Origin: Pseudozyma flocculosa PF-1 | Lineage: Eukaryota; Basidiomycota; Ustilaginomycetes; Ustilaginales; Ustilaginaceae | DNA length: 16,924 nucleotides | Direction of reading: 5' to 3' | NCBI RefSeq assembly: GCF_000417875.1 | Contig: NW_006920888.1 | Coordinates: forward strand, 45,587-62,510 | Translations under genes and position numbers: made by a program | The notes under the pieces: generated by a model | What the model saw: the letters and a program-made list of their open reading frames with translations, nothing else | The model's database searches: none | What the model was told of the DNA's origin: nothing | Shown here: positions 1-7,382 of the stretch, one piece after another | Numbering within the stretch: the stretch's first letter is position 1 | Layout: every line of letters starts with the position of its first letter

Positions 1-1323
1 CGCCTCTGGTCCGACTGGCAGCCGCTCAAACAGCCCGAATACACTGCCACGCACCTCGTCGGCTGGAGGGTGGCACTGCGCATCCGCGATCCGTCCGAGC
101 CCGAGTCGGCGCTGGACCGCTACGGGGCGCCCGTGCAGTCGCGGCCGACGTCGACCAAGGCCACTTCGGCAAGGGCCGGGGCGGCCGGGGCGGCGGCGGC
201 GGCGGTCATGACGCCGTACGAGTCGCTGCTGTGGAACGTGTGGATGCCCAGGATCCGCGGCGCGCTCAACAACGAGTGGAAGCCGGACCGTGCGGCGCCG
301 GCGGTGCAGCTGGTCGAGAGCTGGCGGCCGATCCTGCCGCGGTTCGTGCTGGACAATATCGTCGAGCAGCTGCTGCTGCCCAAGCTCGAGGCGGCGGTGC
401 GCGACTGGGAGCCGCGGCGGTCCAAGGTGGGGCTGGACCACATCCTGTTTCCGTGGCTGCCGCTGCTGGGTCCGCGGCTGGACGGCGTGCTGGCCGACGC
501 CAAGCGGCGGGTGCGGTCGCACCTCAAGGCGTGGAAGCCGCGCGACGGCGTGCCACGCCACCTGGCGCGGTGGCGCGACGTCTACGACGGGCGCGAGTTT
601 GAGTCGATGCTGCTGTCGACGGTGGTGCCCAAGCTGTCTGCGTCGGTGCGGCACGATTTCGTCGTGGACCCGGCGGCGCAGGACATGTCGGTGCTGGAGC
701 GCGTCGTCGAGTGGCTCGGGGACGGGCTGCTGCGTCCGTCGGTGGTGGCGCGCGTCGTCGAGGTCGAGTTCTTCCCCAAGTGGCTCGACACGCTGCACCT
801 CTGGCTCACGCAGCGCGATGCTAACCTCGACGAGGTGGCGGCGTGGTACTCGTTCTGGAAGGCTTGGTGGCCCGCCGAGCTGATGGAGGAGAGGGGGATG
901 GTGGGTGGATTCAAGAGGGGGTTGAAGATGCTCGACGAAGCCGTATCGCTCCCGGCATCGGAACGGGGGAGGTTGGCCAAACCGGATCTGCGTCCGACCC
1001 GCGGCACCACCTCCACCGATGCCGAAGCGACGACCAAACAAACGACGCGCAAGAAGGGGGACGAGGAAGAGGTGACGCTTCGACAGATCGTCGAGGAAAA
1101 AGCGGCCGAGCGCGACCTACTCGTCTTGCCGCTCAACCGGGTGGATGCGACCAGCGGCGAGCCGATGCTGCGCATCAGCCGCACCGTCGATGGCAAGAGG
1201 GGCACGTCGTTTTACATCCACGACGATGTCGTCTTTGTCGAGCTGCGGTCCGACGAGGCCGATGCGGCTGGGTTTAGACCGGTCAGCGTGGACAAGCTCG
1301 TCGAGTTGGCCGATACGCGGTAA
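1..1323 (+). CDS. TFIP11/Ntr1-type spliceosome disassembly factor, C-terminal part (5' end outside window)
   Basis: The frame is open from base 1 to the TAA at 1321-1323 (440 residues), so the gene is truncated by the window edge and the GTG at 70 is not its start. Seen: an opening segment with an LWSDWQPL motif, a Ser/Ala-rich linker, then from about codon 70 a GCFC-type region with the family's repeated Trp/Pro blocks (ESWRPILPRFVLDN, ILFPWLPLLGPRL, LKAWKPRD). The C-terminal module (about codons 355-440; VTLRQIVEEKAAERDLLVLP, then YIHDDVVFVE) also fits the family tail. Known for the family: TFIP11 in animals and Ntr1/Spp382 in yeast recruit and activate the helicase Prp43 through an N-terminal G-patch to take apart the intron-lariat spliceosome in the nucleus. 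The G-patch would lie upstream, outside the window. The linker at about codons 325-355 is charged and low-complexity. Family assignment is firm; the exact yeast-style symbol is left blank. Confidence 0.9.
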   Translation, partial: RLWSDWQPLKQPEYTATHLVGWRVALRIRDPSEPESALDRYGAPVQSRPTSTKATSARAGAAGAAAAAVMTPYESLLWNVWMPRIRGALNNEWKPDRAAPAVQLVESWRPILPRFVLDNIVEQLLLPKLEAAVRDWEPRRSKVGLDHILFPWLPLLGPRLDGVLADAKRRVRSHLKAWKPRDGVPRHLARWRDVYDGREFESMLLSTVVPKLSASVRHDFVVDPAAQDMSVLERVVEWLGDGLLRPSVVARVVEVEFFPKWLDTLHLWLTQRDANLDEVAAWYSFWKAWWPAELMEERGMVGGFKRGLKMLDEAVSLPASERGRLAKPDLRPTRGTTSTDAEATTKQTTRKKGDEEEVTLRQIVEEKAAERDLLVLPLNRVDATSGEPMLRISRTVDGKRGTSFYIHDDVVFVELRSDEADAAGFRPVSVDKLVELADTR

Positions 1324-1942
1324 TGGCTCGCTGCTGCTACTGCTGCTGCGAATAAACCCACTCTTGGCTTTCTGAAGCTGCGCGTGCGTGCGTGCGTGTG
1401 TGCGTGTGTGTGTGTATACCTGCCCGGCAAGGTTGAGAAGCAGCGAGGGACGAAACGCCAACCTGGCTCAAGTCAGGCCAGGCCAACCCTTTTCCTTTCG
1501 TCGTTTCCAGCAGCCTCGGGGTGCGGCACCCTATTCGTACCTCCCTCCCACCTCTCTTTCTCTGGCCGAGACAAGACAAGTCCGCATCCCTTTCAGCACC
1601 TCGTCTCACCCCTCCACCCGCGCGGGGCATGGCCCACCAACGTCAACGTCGCGCCTTTACGAACAACCAACAACCACCTCCTGCTCCCCCCAATTCACAC
1701 CTGCTCTTCCAACTCACACCTGCTCTTCCAATGACACGGCAGCGGCGGTATCGTGCGTCCCCTTTGGCCCTCTCCCCCTCCCCTCCCTCCTTCCAATCCC
1801 GCCGCCACCACCCTGACTCCACCGTCACACAAAAAAAAATGTAACGAAAAAAATAATAAAAAACACGTCGCAGAGCCATTCATTCGCAACAAAACAGATA
1901 TACGCAAGCAATGGAGCGTCTAGGAGCTCGAGATCGCCGGCT
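1324..1942. other. Intergenic region between convergent genes (shared 3' region)
   Basis: This is about 620 bp between the ends of the TFIP11-like gene (plus) and the 264-residue orphan gene (minus). It holds a GCGTGC/TGTG simple repeat (about 1381-1419). It also has an 18-nt sequence present twice in tandem with one spacer base (1695-1712 and 1714-1731), and a C/T-rich stretch. An unusually A-rich tract (about 1828-1864, with ATAATAAAAAA) stands out in GC-rich DNA. The A-rich tract may serve as a 3'-end or terminator element for one or both transcripts. No convincing coding sequence: the overlapping open frames lack the C-ending codon preference of the real genes. Confidence 0.6.
1351..1356 (+). 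terminator. AATAAA-type polyadenylation element of the TFIP11-like gene
   Basis: A canonical AATAAA hexamer lies 28 nt after the stop codon of the upstream plus-strand gene, in a suitable place for a 3'-end positioning element. The actual cleavage site cannot be read from the sequence. Confidence 0.4.
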
Positions 1943-2737
1943 TCAATAGCAGTTAACACTGATATCCGACCTCATGATGCCGATATGCTCGAACTGAGTT
2001 CCCTTTTCGGCGGAGACGAAGCGGGCCTCGCAGCATCCGGACGAAGCGCCCTGCATCTCGATGTCCTTTCCGCAAAAGTCGACGATGGCCTTGTCGTCGT
2101 CGACGCTCGAGTGGGCGATGGTGCGGCCGTTGACGCTGACGTCGTTGTACTCGAAGATGACGTCCTGTGCGGCGCGCTTGGCGACGTGCGAGGCGTCGTC
2201 GAGGCTGCGGCGGCGGTTGGGCGTCGGGATGCTCTCGATGCCCGACTTGTCCGTGTCGCTGTGGTTCCACCAAAAGTAGCCTGCGACGGCGACGACGACG
2301 GCGCCGATGACGGGCCAGCCGATGGCGCCGTTGAAGACGATGCCGGCGCCCGTCAGGCGGGCCGAAAAGTTGATGATGTTGTAGCCGCCGAGGCGCCGGG
2401 TGAGCTCGCTGTGCTCGGCGACGATGGTGCCGTTGGGGTGGAGGTGGCTCTGGACGAAGCTCTCGAGCTGCTCGTGGGTGCACTTGGCCAGCTGGCCCTC
2501 GGGGGCGACGTACGTCGTCTGGTTGGTCTCGGTGTTGTGGACGCCGAGCACGTGGACGCCGTTGGGCGTGTTGCAGCCCGCCGCGCTGGCCCACGCGTCG
2601 TGCGAGACGGCGACGTGGAGCGTGCCGGCGTCGGTGACGCGGTGCTGCGACCACGAGTTCTGAGGCCCGTGCACCTGGGCTCCGAGGGCGTTGCCGTACA
2701 CGGCGATGGACTGGACGATGGGCTTGATGGCGACCAT
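1943..2737 (-). CDS. Orphan single-pass membrane protein, 264 residues
   Basis: I do not recognise this family. The start at 2737 has a strong context (CAAAATGG), the frame is uninterrupted, and third positions are mostly C or G, so it is very likely a real single-exon gene. Seen: about 130 residues without a clear signal peptide, carrying sequons NQT (72) and NGT (102). One hydrophobic Gly/Val/Ala-rich segment follows (about 131-157, ending YFWW) and is the likely membrane span. After it come a basic RRR (175-177), a dibasic KR (187-188) that resembles a Kex2-type site, and a C-terminal domain with Cys222, a CC pair (235-236) and Cys263 near the end. The Cys content suggests disulfides, and hence a secreted or lumenal C-terminal part, but topology cannot be settled by eye. 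Its only close neighbour is the 53-codon ORF 102 nt upstream on the same strand. Confidence 0.75.
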   Translation of the reverse strand: MVAIKPIVQSIAVYGNALGAQVHGPQNSWSQHRVTDAGTLHVAVSHDAWASAAGCNTPNGVHVLGVHNTETNQTTYVAPEGQLAKCTHEQLESFVQSHLHPNGTIVAEHSELTRRLGGYNIINFSARLTGAGIVFNGAIGWPVIGAVVVAVAGYFWWNHSDTDKSGIESIPTPNRRRSLDDASHVAKRAAQDVIFEYNDVSVNGRTIAHSSVDDDKAIVDFCGKDIEMQGASSGCCEARFVSAEKGTQFEHIGIMRSDISVNCY

Positions 2738-2839
2738 TTTGACGGGGCGCGGAGGGCAAAGGGGATAAAGAGGAGGTTGATGGAGTCGTGAAGCGCGACA
2801 ATCGGGAGGAAAAGATGACCGAGCTGCAGTCGACGCTGA

Positions 2840-3001
2840 TCAGAAGCAGTAGCGAAAGAAGGCCCAGAAGGCGAGGGCGGCAAGAGCAAGGAGGCCGAGC
2901 TGGCGATAGGTGACGATGCTCTGGAAGTGAAGGCCTTCGCTGCGCGAGAGGAAGAGATGCGGCTCGTGGGGTTCGGCGGAGGAGGGCTTGTGGTCTGTCA
3001 T
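2840..3001 (-). CDS. Small tail-anchored protein, 53 residues
   Basis: Start chosen at the ATG at 3001; the frame can be extended upstream to 3295, but that part is Ser/Leu-rich noise and a TATAAA lies at 3040-3035, between the two starts. Nearly every codon of the 53 ends in C or G, like the proven genes here. Seen: a polar His/Pro/Ser-rich N-terminus (about 1-32) and one hydrophobic segment (about 35-49, LGLLALAALAFWAFF) followed by RYCF and the stop, i.e. a C-terminal anchor with almost no tail. Tail-anchored proteins of this size usually sit in the ER or mitochondrial outer membrane, or are small subunits of membrane complexes; which applies here is unknown. I do not recognise the protein. 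It lies 102 nt upstream of the 264-residue orphan, close enough that one transcript could carry both. Confidence 0.5.
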   Translation of the reverse strand: MTDHKPSSAEPHEPHLFLSRSEGLHFQSIVTYRQLGLLALAALAFWAFFRYCF

Positions 3002-3034
3002 GGTTGGAGAGGGGAGCCAGCGGTGTGTCGATGC

Positions 3035-3040
3035 TTTATA
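3035..3040 (-). promoter_or_regulatory. TATA box upstream of the 53-codon ORF
   Basis: TATAAA reads on the minus strand 33 bp upstream of the ATG at 3001, in otherwise GC-rich DNA. If used, it would give a very short leader for the small ORF, and possibly one transcript reaching the 264-residue gene. Confidence 0.4.
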
Positions 3041-6000
3041 GACGAGAGACGAGGCCAAAGCTTGCAACTTCGAAGCTAGACGGCGCAGAGGAGGGGGGAC
3101 GCTGGAGAGGAGGCAAGGCTGGTCTGTGTCGAAAAGGCAAAGGCTAGGGATGGTCGTGGAACAGAGCCAAGGCAAGGACGAGCTGAGCTCGGGCACCTGT
3201 ATGTAGCGTTTGACCAGCCCTTCCGCCCCGAGACTGGCAGCCAGCCAGCTAGCAAGCCTCAGCATGCGCCTCCCGAGCACTGTAACAGACCACACCCGCT
3301 CGCAAAACCCACGCCTGGCCTCTTGACCCGGAACTCTTCACCAGGAACCATCACTTTCGGCAGCCATCCGACCGATGCAGCCGTGTCTCGCGTTCGGCCC
3401 TCTGCGTTCGATCTGCTCTGACGGCGCGACCATGGGAGAGCACACGCGCGGTGGTGGGACGTGCGTGTGGTCTCGGCGATGCCACATCCAATCGACCACA
3501 GCTTGCTTCTGCTTGGGCCGGCGACGAGGGCGTAGTCGGCCCATCCGACGTTGCGGCCGGGCGCTAGTTTCAGCCCCAGACGGTCTACACGCGGTGCCAT
3601 TGGCGGAAGGGGTCGGGCCGATCCGTCGCCTGGGACCGACATGGCCTGATGCGCGCACGGTGACGAGCTGGCACCAGCTGGCTTGACTTCCGGCTGGCTC
3701 CATTCGCAGGTCGCAAGCAGGCCAGCCAAGCAAGCAGGGACTTGCAGGCAATGCGACCACTGCGTCGTTTGGGAGGGAGCGTGGGAAAGCCGAGTGAGGC
3801 CAACATTTACCGCTGCAGCGACCCTCGAGGCTGCCGGTGGCAGGTGTCAAGGACGTCCAACGCTTCGATCGTCTATCACGCCGCGGCGCCAAAGGGAAGA
3901 CCAGGTAGGGGAGGCAGGGAGGGTCCGAAAAGAACGTCGGACTTTCGGTTGCAGGCCGCTGGCTCGGCCCGCGACCGGCGGGCACACTGGCGGCGCTGGC
4001 TCGACCGCCCGACCGTTGCCGACGGTTCGCGCGCCGAACGAACGCACCCACCGCACCGGCCGCACGGTCGCACGGTCGCACGGTAGCGTACCGTACCTGC
4101 GGGCACCCACGCGCGTTCGGCTCGCTCCGAGGTCCTGACAGGCGAGCGGAGCGCTGGCAGACGCACGCATGCGAGATGCAGCTTCGCTGCAAAGATGCAC
4201 AGACGGGCCCTCCCTGACTGCCCTGATCGTCATCACCCTTCGCCGTCCTCCTCCCCCTCCTCGGCCTGGAAACCCGACCCGTACCCGTAGCATCCTTGCT
4301 GCTTGCTCGCCCGCAATGCGAGACCGAATACGAGCCCTCGTCTTTTTCGCTTGCATGCTCGTTCGACCTGCATGCCGACCTGGCGCCCTACAGCCTGTGC
4401 AAGGTTGACTGTAGATCCAGTTGGCCGGCAGCCGGTCCACCAGGTCGCGCCCTGCAGGCAAAGCTATTTACCTTCTGGCACGGGCAACCCGACAGCGCAG
4501 CGCTGCATATGGTACCGTATCGTGGGAACTCGACCTCTCCGCCGGTGAAAGACCCGAGACATCTAATTGTCTTTGTTGGTACGCGAAGAGGGCAAGGAAC
4601 CGCTGCATGCACCCGACGTACAGCCGCCATGGGCGGTACGTTCCTTAAGCCTATCGATGGACCGCACCGGCAGCTCGAGCAGGTCGGAGCACGTCGAGCT
4701 GGCCAGATGTGGATCCTCGAGACCCTGTCTGCACGATCTTGGCGAGCAAAGGCTCAAGCCCTCCGCGGAGGATGCGATCCATCTCCTTGGACGCTTTCGC
4801 CTTCCTTCCTCGACCTTGACTGGGTGCTACTTATCCACGCCGGTGCTGCCGCTCAGCGCGCCTTCCTGTCGGCGCAGGCCCATGCTCGCTGCGCTGCTGC
4901 GCTGCTGCTGGTGAGCTCGAAGCGTATCGGCTGGTGGGCCGATCCCGAGGCTCGGCGCAAGTCTTCGCCATCGGACCATTCTCTTGCAAAGCCGAAGGGT
5001 AGGCGCACCGACCTTTTTCACTCTCTCTCGCCACCCTTCTCGGCTGGACGCAGCTTGTCGCTTGCTGGACGCCGCTTCCTCTGCTCACTACTCTTGCCGA
5101 CGATCGAGCACGCTACTTACAGTACTGAACTGACTTCGTCGAGAGCCGCACCACGTGGTCGAGTTCGACCTAGGCGCGCTTGTACCCATGCCCTAGCCTG
5201 CTTCAGACGCCAGGTCCCTACAGCGGGTTGCGAGGCGGTCGGTCGCTTGGCGAGCATATCAAGGACGACAACCTGTGCGACTGGGCCGCGGCGGCCGCCG
5301 ACGCCGTCGACTCACGGCTGCTGTCGAAACGCGTGACGGTGCCCGCTCGCTCCAGATCCGCATATCGTCGCAGCATCCTGACGGTGGCGAGCAGTGCGGC
5401 TTTGTCGAGTCAAACAGCGATCCTGCGCCTGAGCAAACAGGTGGCCGCGGTTCAGTAATCTGCCCATGCTGGCTGCAGTCATGTAGACCCCGGGGAGGGT
5501 GGCCTCCAAAGAATTGGAGTGTTTTAAACGCCGCGCGATTCGGCTTGCCCTGCTGGCGTTGGCACCTATCGAGCGCCGCAACTGCTGAGCCGACGCAGGT
5601 GGAGCAAAGGTTACCGGGCCTTGGACATGGCAACATCGGCTCCTACTGCGGCCGGCCGTAAGATGCGCCCGCCATGTCGCGGTTGCCTGACGTCCCCTTT
5701 GCTCGCGTCGGTGGGGATTTGGTTCATGGTCAAGCCCGAAGCCTGGTGCTTGGGAGGTGCAGCGGCGCGTATGGTCACGGTCCAGCGGCGGCGGCGTCGC
5801 GTCAAAGAGAGGTGACTCTGCGACTCGCTAGCCATCCAACGAGCACGCCGTATGGCATGCGCCCTTCGGACTGAACAGCGGCCGTTTGTCACTCTAGCTA
5901 GAGCTTCGGAATGGACCGTGGGCGCTCGACCGAGGATCACGCTCCCCGCTGTATACCTACCGCTCGCCCGTGACTGCATGGACCCCAGGGCCCGGCGCTG

Positions 6001-6380
6001 AGCAGAAGCGAAGCTTATGTGAGCGGAGTTGTGGGGCGTCGTTCCCGGGACAGGGTGTCAAGGTGGACTTGACGACGGCCCTCGGGCCCGAAGGCTTTGG
6101 CCTTCCATCTCTTTGAAGAGGCATGAACGGGGGGAAGGATTTAGGGCTCGCCTTGGTGAAGGGACCTCGATGGCCCGACGCCGATCGCTGATTGCCTGGA
6201 GGATGGTCCCCGGCCGGCGCGATTTGGCCGCCACGGTGCGATCGATGCCTGCCCTCCCTTGAGATGCCTGCCAAGCGACGATGCAGCAGGGATCGACGAC
6301 GACGACGAGGGGGACCTTGGCAGAGGCCGTTTTGCGGCTCCGTTTGCTCCGACGAACAATAAGGATGAGCTTGCAGAGCG
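3041..6380. other. Long region without a convincing gene
   Basis: More than 3.3 kb with many overlapping open frames on both strands. All are rich in Arg, Ser, Pro and Cys, lack family motifs, and show no consistent C/G third-position bias, so I call none. It includes a GCACGGTC-type short repeat (about 4059-4085). One stretch at about 5245-5460 gives a plausible helical peptide on the plus strand but has no recognisable domain. No transposase, reverse transcriptase, long terminal repeat, tRNA or rRNA was seen. Likely roles are distal promoter of the SKN7-type gene or unannotated non-coding transcripts. Confidence 0.5.
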
Positions 6381-6760
6381 AGGCAAAAGCACAGGCAGGC
6401 GAGGAAGAAGGCAGGCTGGCAAGAGGCAGGCAGGCAGGCAGGCAGGCAGGCGAAGAAGGCCACGCGCCCACGCCCCCACGCAGCCGTCGATCTTGAGGCC
6501 CGCCAAGAGGCCTCGCCCGATGCAATACAAAACCCTTGCAGCGGCGGGTCCAGCTGGCGTGGATTTCAAATGCCACTACGGGCGTCAAGCCAGGCAGGCA
6601 GGCAGGTTTAATTTCGATGGGGGACCCAGTCAGCCATCCGCTTGACGAGAGCGAGGCCGGGCTGACTTGGCTTTGCCTGCCTAGGCCAGGCTGGGCGCAT
6701 GCAACCCCGATCTGACTTTGCCTGCCGGCTGCCAGCTGCCAGCTGCCTCGCGCTACGCGA
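6381..6760. repeat. Cluster of GGCA/TGCC simple repeats
   Basis: A run of nearly seven GGCA units lies at 6425-6451, preceded by scattered GGCAGG copies from about 6391. Another run occurs at 6593-6606, and TGCC-rich copies in the opposite sense lie at about 6675-6750 (GCCTGCC, CTGCCAGCTGCC). The inverted senses could let this stretch fold in single-stranded DNA or RNA. It sits about 550-900 bp upstream of the SKN7-type start. Confidence 0.6.
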
Positions 6761-7305
6761 AAAGCGAGTCGAGGAGCGAGCCGCCGCGGCGAACCCCCCC
6801 AAACGTGGTCGGCTGGCCTCCACCACCACCGCTCTTCGTCATCGCCACCACCACCATCCCCTCATCGCGCAACCTCGGCTCTCTCCCCTTCACCGGCTGG
6901 TCAGATCGCCCCGCCCGAACCGCACACGTCGTCGCCGCCCGAATCCGCCCGGCTGACCATCTCTATTCCGACCACTCTCGGATCATCGCCATCACCGCCG
7001 CCACCCCCATCTCACCACTGCACCTCACCTCGCTACAGCCTGCACCTTGCAGCCACTCTGCTCGCATCCGACTCGCCCATCACCTTGCATCCTACACGTG
7101 CACCTCTACGCCGTACCTCCGAGGTGCCTCAGGCGTGCCCTTCTACCTGGCATCATCGCTGCCTTTCCACCGCGAGCGTCTTTCTCGCCAGCCTAGACCC
7201 CCCCACCCATGAGGCCATCGGCCAGCGGCTCACCCCAACGACTACAACTCACTCCCTAGATCCAAGAACTCCTCGACTCTTCACCCTCGCCCACCCGACG
7301 CCGTA
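6761..7305 (+). promoter_or_regulatory. Pyrimidine-rich promoter/5' leader of the SKN7-type gene
   Basis: The plus strand becomes strongly C/T-rich with repeated CCACC and CATC motifs up to the ATG at 7306, typical of basidiomycete promoter and leader DNA. No TATA box was seen. It contains a short upstream ORF at 7209-7259. Transcription start and possible leader introns cannot be fixed from sequence alone. Confidence 0.45.
7209..7259 (+). promoter_or_regulatory. Upstream ORF, 16 codons plus stop, in the SKN7-type leader
   Basis: An ATG at 7209 opens a 16-codon frame closed by TAG at 7257-7259, 46 nt before the main ATG at 7306. Its context (cccATGA) is weak, with C at -3, so leaky scanning is expected. 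If the transcript starts upstream of 7209, it could dampen translation of the regulator. Confidence 0.4.
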
Positions 7306-7326
7306 ATGCCAGCCCATCAGCAGTCG

Positions 7327-7382
<56 letters not shown>

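Noticed and set aside
1985..2791. A 268-codon open frame on the plus strand, opposite the 264-residue orphan gene
   Set aside because: It is rich in Asp, Val, Ala and Gly, as expected opposite a gene with C-ending codons, and has no motif. The minus-strand frame has a good start context and a coherent protein with a membrane span.
2738..2839. Intron joining the 53-codon ORF to the 264-codon ORF
   Set aside because: No GTRAGT-type donor lies in or just after the short ORF, and the gap ends in a good start context for the second ORF.
2840..3001. Possible lipopeptide mating pheromone precursor, because the short ORF ends near a Cys
   Set aside because: The end is Cys-Phe-stop rather than a CAAX box, and the C-terminal half is a hydrophobic membrane segment.
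4296..5336. A 346-codon open frame on the plus strand in the gene-free region
   Set aside because: Composition is Arg/Ser/Ala/Cys-rich noise, with no C/G third-position bias and no domain. In GC-rich DNA such frames arise by chance.
5180..5458. A 92-codon frame containing a plausible helical stretch (about 5245-5460)
   Set aside because: Too short, without recognisable domain or splice partners. It could be a gene relic, but nothing in the sequence supports that over chance.
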